Below are positions 1 to 7,200 of a stretch of 16,079 nt of DNA, piece after piece. The position numbers and the translations under genes are program-made. The DNA is taken from the NCBI GenBank assembly GCA_034716535.1, contig JAYEJW010000095.1:1-16079 (forward strand). The letters are read 5' to 3'. Below the pieces are notes generated by a model, which saw nothing but the letters and a program-made list of their open reading frames with translations, searched no databases and was not told the origin of the DNA. Every line of letters starts with the position of its first letter. Position 1 is the first letter of the stretch. The stretch comes from JAYEJW01 sp034716535 (GTDB lineage: Bacteria; Pseudomonadota; Gammaproteobacteria; Chromatiales; Chromatiaceae).

Positions 1-207
1 GGCCCCCTCAGCTACGCATGGGATCTCGGTGACGGGACAACGGCAACGGGCGTAAGCGTCAACCACACCTACGCGGCGGCAGGCACTTACACGGTGACCC
101 TGACGGTGACGGACGATGGTGGTCTGAGCGACAGCGTCGCCCAGGCCGTGACCGTGACCGCGCCGATCCCCGGCCCGGGCCCGGGTCCGGGCCGGGGGAG
201 GAGATAA
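1..207 (+). CDS. PKD-domain protein, C-terminal end (5' truncated by window)
   Basis: The frame is open from base 1 to TAA at 205-207 and gives the last 68 residues of a longer protein. It shows the end of a PKD (polycystic kidney disease) beta-sandwich: the signature WDLGDG, the strand HTYAAAGTYTVTLTVTD, and a closing GLSDSVAQAVTVT. PKD domains are usually extracellular spacers or adhesion modules in large secreted or surface proteins, often in tandem. The protein then ends in a short Pro-Gly tail (PIPGPGPGPGRGRR) with no transmembrane helix, so no PEP-CTERM, LPXTG or GlyGly-CTERM anchor is visible. The domains upstream and the function of the whole protein cannot be seen. A strong terminator lies about 185 nt downstream. 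The PKD assignment is confident and the protein's role is unknown. Confidence 0.85.
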   Translation, partial: GPLSYAWDLGDGTTATGVSVNHTYAAAGTYTVTLTVTDDGGLSDSVAQAVTVTAPIPGPGPGPGRGRR

Positions 208-591
208 TTGAACCTGACCGGGAACGGCTCAGGCCCAGGACGGGCGTGAGCCACCCGCGCCACGTCGAACAGACAACGAGGGAGGGAGGAGGAGAAGAAG
301 GCTGCCCGCGCGCTGCGCATGGAAGGCAGCAGGGGCAAGGAAGCTCTCAGCTCACAGGAACAGGGACGTCCTCAACATAGCGTGAGCTCGAGCGCCGGCC
401 CTTTGGCCGGCGTTCCTTTTTTTGCGCCCGATGCCGCTCAAGCCGCGTAAAGCGACAGCGCTCAGCTCTCCCCGGAGCTGCAGCGGATTGGATCCCCCTC
501 GCTCGGCTGCGAGGCACAACCGCTACTGTCCTGATCCAAGAAAACGCCCCCCGCCCAGGAAACGAGCGCAGCCCATTCCCGCCCGCGCGCC
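208..591. other. Intergenic region between convergent genes
   Basis: This 384-nt stretch separates the PKD gene (plus) from the metallolyase gene (minus). The only strong element is the terminator at 391-423. Two short perfect hairpins, at 463-480 and 497-514, have no T-tract on either strand and are not called terminators. An open frame from the ATG at 319 reads straight through the terminator and is not believed to be a gene. Confidence 0.6.
391..423 (+). terminator. Rho-independent terminator of the PKD-protein transcript
   Basis: CGCCGGCC (393-400), loop CTTT, GGCCGGCG (405-412) form a perfect 8-bp GC stem, extendable by a G-T and an A-T pair to 10 bp. It is followed by CC and seven T's (417-423). 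The T-run lies only on the plus-strand side, so it ends rightward transcription from the PKD gene. The minus-strand reading of the hairpin has no U-tract. Confidence 0.85.
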
Positions 592-1575
592 TCAGATATC
601 CGCCACCACCTTGTCGTAGAAGGCCACGAAGTCGTCCGGGGTCTCCCCCTCCCGCCACTCGATGGCCGACCGGGGATGTTGGTTCATCTGACCGGTGATG
701 TTGTAGGGGACCATGGGTCCCCATTCGATCTCCCGGCGCAGCGGAAGGATGTAATCCTGGATGACCTGCACGATGGGACGCACGTCGAACTTGGGGTTGC
801 GCAGGAAACCCAGCAACAGCTCGGTGTGGCAATTCCCAGCCCCGCGACCGAAGCCGAAGATGGTGGAATCGACACGATTGCAGCCGAGGATGATGGCCTC
901 GATGGTGTTGGCGAAGGCGAGCTGCAGGTTGTTGTGGGCGTGGATGCCGACCTCCTTTCCGGTGTCCCTCAAAGCGGTCGAGTACTTCTTGTAAAGCAGA
1001 TCGATCTGCTCGCGGTATAGGTGCCCGAAGCTGTCCACGATCACCATGGTGCCCACCGGGGTCGGCGCAATCGCCTCCAGCACCGTGTCGATCTCGCCCT
1101 CTGTGATGTTCGACACGGCCATCAGGTTGGCGCTCGTTTCATACCCCAGCTCGTCGGCGTGCCGGATCATGTCAACGGCCTCGGAAACCTGATGCGCGTA
1201 GAAGGCGACCCGGATCATGTCCAAAGGGCTCTGCTCCGCCGGGACAAGCTCGGTCTGCCAATCGCTCTTGCCGGCGTCCGCCATCGCAGCAAGCTTCAGG
1301 CCCGTGGTCTCTGCGCTGTGGTCACCGACGACACGCCGCATATCCTCTTCGTCGCAGTGGCGCCAGGGACCGTACTTGTCCTTCGGAAAGAGACGCTTCG
1401 AGTTCTTGTAACCGATCTCCATGTAATCGATGCCGGCGTCGATGCAGGCCCGGTAGACCGCGCCCACGAACTCGTCGCTGAAACGGTGGGCATTCACCAG
1501 ACCACCGTCACGAATCGTGCAATCGAGCACTTTCAGCTCGGGGCGGTAAGTAATCCAAGGGGCCTTGTCAGACAT
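592..1575 (-). CDS. DRE-TIM metallolyase, 'aldolase catalytic domain' / 4-hydroxy-2-oxovalerate aldolase-like
   Basis: A 327-residue TIM-barrel protein of the HMG-CoA lyase-like (DRE-TIM) superfamily, whose members make or cleave C-C bonds next to a carboxylate using a divalent metal. Visible landmarks are DCTIRDGG at residues 18-25 (the catalytic R-D pair, with Cys-Thr where DTTLRDG is commoner), VDSFGHL at 180-186, the metal-binding HAHNN at 212-216, and a glycine-rich GFGRGAGNCHTE at 241-252. It is shorter than isopropylmalate or citramalate synthases and has no regulatory domain. It lacks an obvious partner aldehyde dehydrogenase of the kind that accompanies DmpG/BphI aldolases, so the substrate is unknown. 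The start at 1575 has GGAG about 9 nt upstream. The frame stays open to 1824, but that extension has no family resemblance. Superfamily sure, reaction unsure. Confidence 0.8.
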   Translation of the reverse strand: MSDKAPWITYRPELKVLDCTIRDGGLVNAHRFSDEFVGAVYRACIDAGIDYMEIGYKNSKRLFPKDKYGPWRHCDEEDMRRVVGDHSAETTGLKLAAMADAGKSDWQTELVPAEQSPLDMIRVAFYAHQVSEAVDMIRHADELGYETSANLMAVSNITEGEIDTVLEAIAPTPVGTMVIVDSFGHLYREQIDLLYKKYSTALRDTGKEVGIHAHNNLQLAFANTIEAIILGCNRVDSTIFGFGRGAGNCHTELLLGFLRNPKFDVRPIVQVIQDYILPLRREIEWGPMVPYNITGQMNQHPRSAIEWREGETPDDFVAFYDKVVADI

Positions 1576-1820
1576 CGATTCGTCTCCAGGGAGATAGTGG
1601 AAAATGGAGATTCTGAGCGCTTCGGAACTTTGGGGCAAATGCAGATCGTCAATGGGAGGAACGGGGGAGGACCAGTCAGCGATCGGCTCGGCACCATCAG
1701 GCTTTCTAGCGCAATCGCCCGGGCAGTCGGCTTCATCCGACGAGAAAGATCCGAAGAAGCCGTCACATCTCCAGCGGAACGCTGACCGCTCTTTCCGGCT
1801 CCCAAGTGCCAGATCCTGGC

Positions 1821-2165
1821 TCATTCCTCCCGGACCTCTGCGGAAAGCCCAGCCAGGTACCTCCGGACGAGATCTTCCATCAGGATTTCAGGCGGCGTCT
1901 CGCCGCCTGCCGCCAGCTTGCCGGTGATGCTCAGCACAGCGATTCCGCGTACACCGCTCCACAGGGCCTGGGCGGTCCGCCTCAAAGTACGCTCGTGCAG
2001 GTCGGGAGCGTATTCCCCCAGCCGCTCCTCCACCAGAGCGAACAGCGCGTCGATCCGCCGGAGCAGGCTCTCGGGCACGGCACTTCCATCCGCCAGGTCG
2101 TGCTCGTAGATCAGCCGCCAGCGGGCGGGATGGGCAACCGCAAAGGCGACGTACGCCCGCCCCAT
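1821..2165 (-). pseudogene. TetR/AcrR-family regulator, C-terminal domain only (HTH lost)
   Basis: The 114 residues match the ligand-binding C-terminal half of TetR regulators of the WHG type. It starts with GRAYVAFAVAHPARWRLIY, the usual opening of that domain, and contains LWSGVRGIAVLSITGKL. An intact TetR protein has about 70-80 further N-terminal residues with a helix-turn-helix, and these are absent. Reading further upstream in frame gives about 23 codons that are simply the antisense of the neighbouring VIT gene, then a stop. The fragment therefore cannot bind DNA as a TetR protein. It may once have controlled the metallolyase gene, which follows 245 nt downstream on the same strand; that is inference. 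Confidence 0.7.
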
Positions 2166-2171
2166 AAGGAG
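2166..2171 (+). promoter_or_regulatory. Shine-Dalgarno of the VIT/VWA gene, abutting the TetR fragment
   Basis: AAGGAG, six nt before ATG 2178, is a near-ideal ribosome binding site and fixes the VIT-gene start. It begins one base after the first codon of the TetR fragment on the other strand (2163-2165). No space is left for a promoter between the two, which suggests the junction arose by deletion. Confidence 0.6.
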
Positions 2172-2177
2172 ACCGAC

Positions 2178-3085
2178 ATGAGACTTCTGTCCAACCTCGT
2201 AGCAACGATCGGGAAGGGTCTGCTCCCGCTGTTCCTATGCTGGAGCTCGGTTCAGGCGGCGGGCCTGATGACCCCCTCCGACGGCAGCCTACCGGCCCTG
2301 GAGATTCGCGACCACGAGGCAGAGGTGCTGATCCAGGACGGCTAGCCCGTTACAACCGTGGAGCAACTGTTCCACAACCCCCACGGACGCGACCTGGAGG
2401 TCCTCTACTCCTTCCCCGTCCCCGAGCACGGAACCGTTGCGGAGTTCACCGTCTGGATCGACGGAAAACCCGTGACCGGAGAGGTTCTTGAGAAGGAGCG
2501 TGCCGAGCAGATCTACCAGCAAGAGAAGGCGGCGGGGCACGACGCGGGCATCACGACCAAGGACGAGTACCGCACCTTCGACGTACGGGTGTTTCCGGTC
2601 CGCTCCGGCCAGGATACCCGGACCCGCCTGGTCTACCTGCACCGGTCCAACTGGGCCACCGCTGTGGCGGAAGAAGGCGCCCCGATTCCATCCCAGTCTC
2701 AGAGTACAGCGTACAGCCTGGACAAGGACATCCTCGTCGTCTACTGGAGGCTGGCCCAGGACCTTCCCGGATCCGTGGATCTGGTCACCTACAAACCCGA
2801 GCCCTCGGGACGCGGCACCTTCCTGCTCACCCCCGGTGGCGACCTCGCGCCCATCACCCAGGGGTCGGACTGGGTTCGTGCTAGACATCTCCGGCTCCAT
2901 GCGGGGCAAGTACGCGACCCTGGCGGAGGGCGTGAAGCAGACCCTCGGCACGCTCCGGGCCGACGACCGGTTTCGCATCGTCCTGTTCAACACCAGCGCA
3001 CGGGAGCTCGCGAGCGGCTACGTAACCGCGAGCCCCGATGCGGTGAAACACTGGGCGGACGAGGTGGCGCGGATTCAACCCGGAG
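2178..3085 (+). pseudogene. VIT/VWA 'marine proteobacterial sortase target' protein, decayed
   Basis: The start gives a signal peptide (residues about 1-27, ending WSSVQAAG), then ALEIRDHEAEVLIQDG and a TAG at 2343-2345 where relatives seem to carry a tyrosine codon. The same frame continues as a good VIT domain (VTTVEQLFHNPHGRDLEVLY, then FTVWIDGKPVTGEVLEKERA, then YRTFDVRVFPVRSGQDTRTR). At about 2874-2877 the frame breaks: DWV is followed by the VWA start only one frame over, as FVLDISGSMRGK with the MIDAS DxSxS (Asp at 2884-2886). Loss of 2 nt, for example from tgggtgttcgtg, explains the shift. Only about 70 of roughly 170 VWA residues remain before the sequence turns into a rhomboid protease near 3083. 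The C-terminal sortase signal is missing, and so is the dedicated sortase gene expected next door. Confidence 0.75.
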
Positions 3086-3561
3086 CTGGAGCAGCTGTGG
3101 GCCTGCTCCTTGTGGCCCTGCTCTACGAGCCGTTACTGAAAGACAGGCTGTGGATGCTGCTGACGGCCGGTGCCCTCGCCATCGACCTCGCGGTCATCAT
3201 GCTGATTCCGAACGTCGTTCACTACGGGGGCCTTTCCGGCCTCGACAACCTCATGGTCGGAGCCGGCCTGGTGGCGTCCTACCGAAAACGGGACCCGCTC
3301 CTGGGCGGCTTCGCACTGTTTGTGGCTGCTAAGATAGCAGTCGAGAACATCTCCCATCACGCCCTGTTCACCGACACGGCATGGACTTCCCTGAACGAGG
3401 CCCACCTTGCCGGCTACGTCGCCGGAGTCGTACTCGCATCGTTCGCGGATTCGCGAATCGATTGGAGAGGGCGGAGACGTGACCAAAAGGTATCGAATAA
3501 CCTCTCACCCGCCAGCTTTTCTCGTCGGAATCGGCTGGGCCGTTTTCCTCTACCGGGATGA
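3086..3561 (+). pseudogene. Rhomboid-family intramembrane serine protease, C-terminal part fused to VWA remnant
   Basis: In the same frame as the VWA remnant, the sequence changes into about five hydrophobic helices with rhomboid landmarks. The nucleophile motif is YGGLSG (Ser codon 3235-3237), and the catalytic histidine is in NEAHLAGYVAG (codon 3403-3405). Rhomboids cleave transmembrane substrates in the membrane, and the rhombosortase subgroup processes GlyGly-CTERM proteins. The first helix and the start of the protein are missing, so this is the back half of the enzyme. The frame ends at TGA 3559-3561 after a basic tail. Because the VWA and rhomboid parts share one frame, a VWA-rhomboid polypeptide could in principle be read, but nothing upstream would start it properly. 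Rhomboid assignment is fairly sure; the subgroup (rhombosortase or other) is not. Confidence 0.65.
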
Positions 3562-3570
3562 AGGTTTGAC

Positions 3571-3600
3571 TTGACGGCGCCGGCAAGACCCCGCTAGTCT
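3571..3600 (+). promoter_or_regulatory. Candidate sigma-70 promoter of the toxin-antitoxin pair
   Basis: TTGACG (3571-3576) and TAGTCT (3595-3600) are separated by 18 nt and would start transcription near 3607, giving a leader of about 28 nt to ATG 3635. An alternative -35, TTGACT, sits at 3566-3571. It is called by resemblance only. Confidence 0.45.
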
Positions 3601-3602
3601 TT

Positions 3603-3620
3603 GTATTACGCACGTATTAC
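3603..3620 (+). promoter_or_regulatory. Direct-repeat candidate operator GTATTAC-n4-GTATTAC
   Basis: Two identical 7-mers (3603-3609 and 3614-3620) are spaced 11 bp centre to centre, close to one helical turn, and overlap the predicted transcription start. Ribbon-helix-helix antitoxins typically repress their own operon by binding short repeats at such a position, so this is a plausible autoregulatory site. That role is inferred from position and family. Confidence 0.45.
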
Positions 3621-3634
3621 CACTCACCCATGAC

Positions 3635-3859
3635 ATGGCGATCCAAACGAGTGTCAAGCTACCTGAAGAGCTGAGGGCCAAATTGGACCGGGCTGCGGAG
3701 CTTACGGCGCGGGACCGCAGCGCCTTGATCATCGAGGCATTGGACCGATATCTGGTCGGCATCGTTACAGACGAGGAAATCCGCCGCCAGTGCAAGGCCG
3801 CCAACGAGGCGGACGAAAAGGAGGACTGGGAGGCGTTCGTCGAGTGGCCGCAGGACTGA
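3635..3859 (+). CDS. Ribbon-helix-helix (CopG-like) antitoxin
   Basis: A 74-residue protein. Residues 1-40 fit the ribbon-helix-helix fold: a DNA-contacting strand TSVKLPEELRAKL, then helix A (DRAAELTARD) and helix B (SALIIEALDRYLVGI). The C-terminal tail is acidic and aromatic (DEKEDWEAFVEWPQD), the usual toxin-neutralising part that lies over a MazF active site. The stop (3857-3859) overlaps the toxin start at 3844, which signals translational coupling. No Shine-Dalgarno is visible before ATG 3635, and an alternative ATG lies at 3629 in the same frame. The expected role is to neutralise the downstream MazF and repress the operon through the repeats at 3603-3620. It differs from the AbrB-type MazE of E. 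coli. Confidence 0.85.
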   Translation: MAIQTSVKLPEELRAKLDRAAELTARDRSALIIEALDRYLVGIVTDEEIRRQCKAANEADEKEDWEAFVEWPQD

Positions 3860-4191
3860 CACGCGGGGACATCGTCATGTGCGCGCCGCCCGGCGAATAC
3901 GGCAAACCCCGGCCGGCAGTTGTCCTGCAGGCAAATCCGTTCCTCGAAGCGCGAAACAGCGTAGCGGTATGCCTCATCACCTCGACTCGCGTCGATGCGC
4001 CTCTTTTCCGCACACCGATCGAGCCCGGTGAAACCAGCGGATTGGACAAAGATTCGTTTGCCATGGCAGACAAGATCATGACCCTATCCAACAACCGACT
4101 TCGCAACAGGCTCGGCCGCCTCTCGATGGCGGAAAGTCGCGCGCTCGACGCCGCCGTTGCTCAATGGCTCGGGCTGCGACCAATCTCTTGA
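3844..4191 (+). CDS. MazF/PemK-family endoribonuclease toxin
   Basis: The reading from GTG 3844 gives 115 residues, the usual size for MazF toxins, which cut mRNA at short specific sequences and arrest growth. It contains the N-terminal RGDIVMCAPPGEYGKPRPAV (GxxRPxVV motif), the strand VAVCLITST with the conserved S/T, and the C-terminal GLDKDSFAMADKIMTLSNNR and LGRLSMAESRALDAAVAQWL. The frame extends up to ATG 3790, but that would add 18 unrelated residues inside the antitoxin gene. GTG 3844 has GGGAGG at 3828-3833 and leaves a 16-nt overlap with the antitoxin. The gene looks complete, and its cleavage specificity cannot be told from sequence. Confidence 0.85.
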   Translation: MAAGLTRGDIVMCAPPGEYGKPRPAVVLQANPFLEARNSVAVCLITSTRVDAPLFRTPIEPGETSGLDKDSFAMADKIMTLSNNRLRNRLGRLSMAESRALDAAVAQWLGLRPIS

Positions 4192-4256
4192 CTCGTTGGG
4201 ATCTCACGACAGAAGCGACAGACCCGCGTAAGCCTCGCTCGAACCGCGTGCACCCT

Positions 4257-7200
4257 ATGCCCTTCTTCGCCACCGCCGCCAGACACATGGAGTCGCTCCT
4301 CGCCGACGAGTTGCGTGGATTGGGCTTAGCCGCAGTTGCCGAGACCCGCGCCGGCGCAAGCTTCGAGGGGTCGCTCGCGGATGCCTACCGCATCTGTCTC
4401 TGGTCCCGTGTCGCCAACCGGGTGCTGCTGCCCCTGGCCCGTTTCCCGGCAAACGGTCCCGAAGCGCTATATCAGGGCGTGTCGGAGATACCCTGGGAGG
4501 ACCATCTCGCGCTGGACCGGAGCTTCGCCGTGCACCTCGATGCGTCGCAGTCGACGCTCAAGCACAGCCGCTTCGGGGCGCTCAAAGTCAAGGACGCGAT
4601 CGTCGACCGGTTCCGGGACCGCTTCGGCCGCCGCCCCGACGTCCGAACCGAGCGGCCGGACCTGCAGATCCACGTGTACCTGCACCGGGACGAGGCGACT
4701 GTCAGCCTCGACCTCTCGGGCGAGTCCCTGCACCGTCGTGGCTATCGCGAACAGGGCGCGGCGGCCCCCGTGAAGGAGAACCTCGCCGCCGCCATTCTGC
4801 TGCGCGCCGGCTGGCCCGAGATCGCCGCCGCCGGTGGCGCACTGCTCGATCCCATGTGCGGCTCCGGCACCTTGGTCCTGGAGGGGGCACTGATCGCCGC
4901 AGACATCGCCCCCGGCCTGCTTCGGCGTTACTGGGGCTTCCTCGGCTGGCGGCAGCACGACGACTCGGCCTGGCGCGGGCTTCTCGACAAGGCCCACGAG
5001 CGGCGCGCGGCGGGGATCGAGCGTCTCGGCTCGATCCGCGGCTACGACCAAAACCCGAACGCGGTTCGGATTGCCTTGACCAACCTGGAGCGCGCCGGCC
5101 TTAACGGGCGCGTCCATTTCGAGCGGCGGGAGCTGGGGGACTGCAGGCCCGGACGGGAGGGCGACAGCGGCCTGGTGGTCGTCAATCCGCCCTACGGCGA
5201 GCGCATGGGTGCCGATTCCGACCTCCCTGCCCTGTATGCCCGGCTGGGCGCCGTGCTCAAAGAGAGGTTTCTCGGCTGGCGCGCCGCCGTCTTTACGGGG
5301 ACCCCAGAGCTCGGCAAGCACATGGGCCTGCGCGCCAAGCGCATGCACAGCCTCTACAACGGACCCATCGAGTGCCGACTGCTCCACTTCGACGTCACGC
5401 CCGAGGCATTCGTCTCCGACCGCCCCCGCGCCCTCCCCGTGGAGGAGCGCGGCGAAGGTGCAGGGATGCTCGCAAACCGTCTCCGCAAGAACCTGAAGAA
5501 CCTGGCCAAGTGGCGGAAACAGCAGCAGATCCGCTGCTACCGCCTCTATGACGCCGATCTTCCCGAGTACGCCCTCGCCGTCGACATTTACGAGGGGGAG
5601 ATGCGCTGGGTCAATGTCCAGGAATACGAAGCGCCCCGCAGCGTGGACCCGCGCAGTGCACGCCGGCGACTGCGCGAGGCAGTGGGAGTAATACCGGAGG
5701 TGCTGGAGATCCCAGAAACCCAGCTCTTCTTCAAAGTCCGCCGCCGGCAGAAGGGCAAGGCCCAGTACGAGCGGCTCGCCGAGAGCAGGCGCTTCCATGA
5801 GGTGACCGAGGGCGGCTACCGCTTCCTAGTGAACTTCGAGGACTACCTCGACACCGGTCTCTACCTCGATCACCGCGAGACCCGGCGCCTAGTGGGCGAG
5901 CTCGCCGCCGGACGGCACTTCCTCAACCTCTTCGCCTATACAGGCACCGCGAGCGTCTACGCAGCGAAAGGCGGTGCGCTCTCGACCTGCACCCTCGACA
6001 TGTCGAGGACCTATCTCGACTGGGCGCGGCGCAATCTCGCCTTGAACGGAATCGAGGGGCACAAACACGAGCTGGTCCAGGCCGACTGTCTGCAGTGGCT
6101 GGAGCAGGCTGCCGGTCGGCGGCGCTTTGGGCTCATCTTCCTCGACCCCCCGAGCTTCTCCACCTCCAAGCGCATGGACGGCACCCTGGATGTCCAGCGC
6201 GACCACGTCGCCCTGATTCGCAACACGCTGCGGCTGCTCGAGCCGGATGGGGTCCTGATCTTCTCCACCAACCTGCGCCGGTTTCGCATGGATGGCGAGG
6301 CCCTGAGCGACCTGGAGCTCGAAGACATCTCCAGGGCCACACTGCCCAAGGACTTCTCCCGCAATCCACGGGTACACGCCTGCTGGAGGATCCAGAAAAC
6401 AGGTGACCGTCAAACTTCGCGCCGAAGGCGCTCCTTATCTCCCTCTGCCCCTGGGAGAGGGCCGGGGAGAGGGTCCCCCACCGATGATCGTGCTTTGACT
6501 CCGGATCCCCCATGCTCCCTTCCGGTCGACCGGGACCTCGGCTATATTTTCGACAATTGCACTCGCATATATCCTTTGGCAACCAGGGCACCGTTGCTCC
6601 GCACATCGTTGGCAGGCTCCCGAGCCTCCTACGCCGTCGGTGGGGCCTGCGCCATCCGTCAACCCGCCAGTCTGTCCGACGTTCGCGGCATAGCGCGCGG
6701 CATGGCAGGTCAGGAGGGAGATTACATGCTCGAACGTCTGGTCTTGATCGTCGCGCTCGGTCTTTCCCTCGGCAGTTCCCTGCCGGTCGCAGAGGCCGCT
6801 AACGAGGCTTCCGACAAAGGCACCACGATCTTCGAGGTGCTCAAGCACCGCGGATTCCTCGATGACTATATGATCGAGGCCGTCGACGAAGTGGCCGCCT
6901 CCCTCGTCGGTGCCGCCGGGCGATGGTCCGGCCACGGCATCAACCGGCCCTACGTCGACGGCGCCATCAACATCTATCTGGTGGACAGCGGACGGCTCCC
7001 CGAGAGCAATGTCCTAGAGGGCTTCGATGTGGAGCTCGCGCGATTCAGTCTGCGCGGCAATGCCCTGGCGCATGAAGAGACGGGGATCCTGTTCGTCGAC
7101 ACCGCCCTGCTCAAGTCGCTGGTTACCGCCGCCCAGCTCTTCGCCAACTCCGATGTCGACACGGCCGTCGCCGTTGCGGCAATCAAGGCACGCGGGATCG

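Larger units (their letters stand above)
6405..6725 (+). other. Ancestral intergenic spacer now inside the rlmKL frame
   Basis: These 321 nt carry a REP-like palindrome (6441-6473), an AT-rich patch (6541-6576) and the ribosome binding site of the next gene. The encoded residues are rich in Arg, Pro and Ser and resemble no domain I know, as expected of translated spacer DNA. Confidence 0.6.

Noticed and set aside
168..207. Gly-Pro tail as a C-terminal sorting signal for the rhomboid protease
   Set aside because: GlyGly-CTERM signals need a following hydrophobic helix, and the protein ends directly after the tail.
319..450. Small frame after the PKD gene
   Set aside because: It reads through the strong terminator and has no recognisable protein features.
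463..514. Two short hairpins as a terminator for the minus-strand metallolyase
   Set aside because: Stems are only 6 bp and neither has a T-tract on the minus-strand side.
1021..1785. 254-codon frame on the plus strand
   Set aside because: It is exactly antisense to the metallolyase gene, whose protein has clear family motifs; the product has no recognisable features.
1576..1824. 83-residue N-terminal extension of the metallolyase
   Set aside because: The residues do not resemble the family, and ATG 1575 has a proper ribosome binding site.
4467..5798. 443-codon minus-strand frame
   Set aside because: Antisense shadow of rlmKL in GC-rich DNA; no motifs and low-complexity composition.
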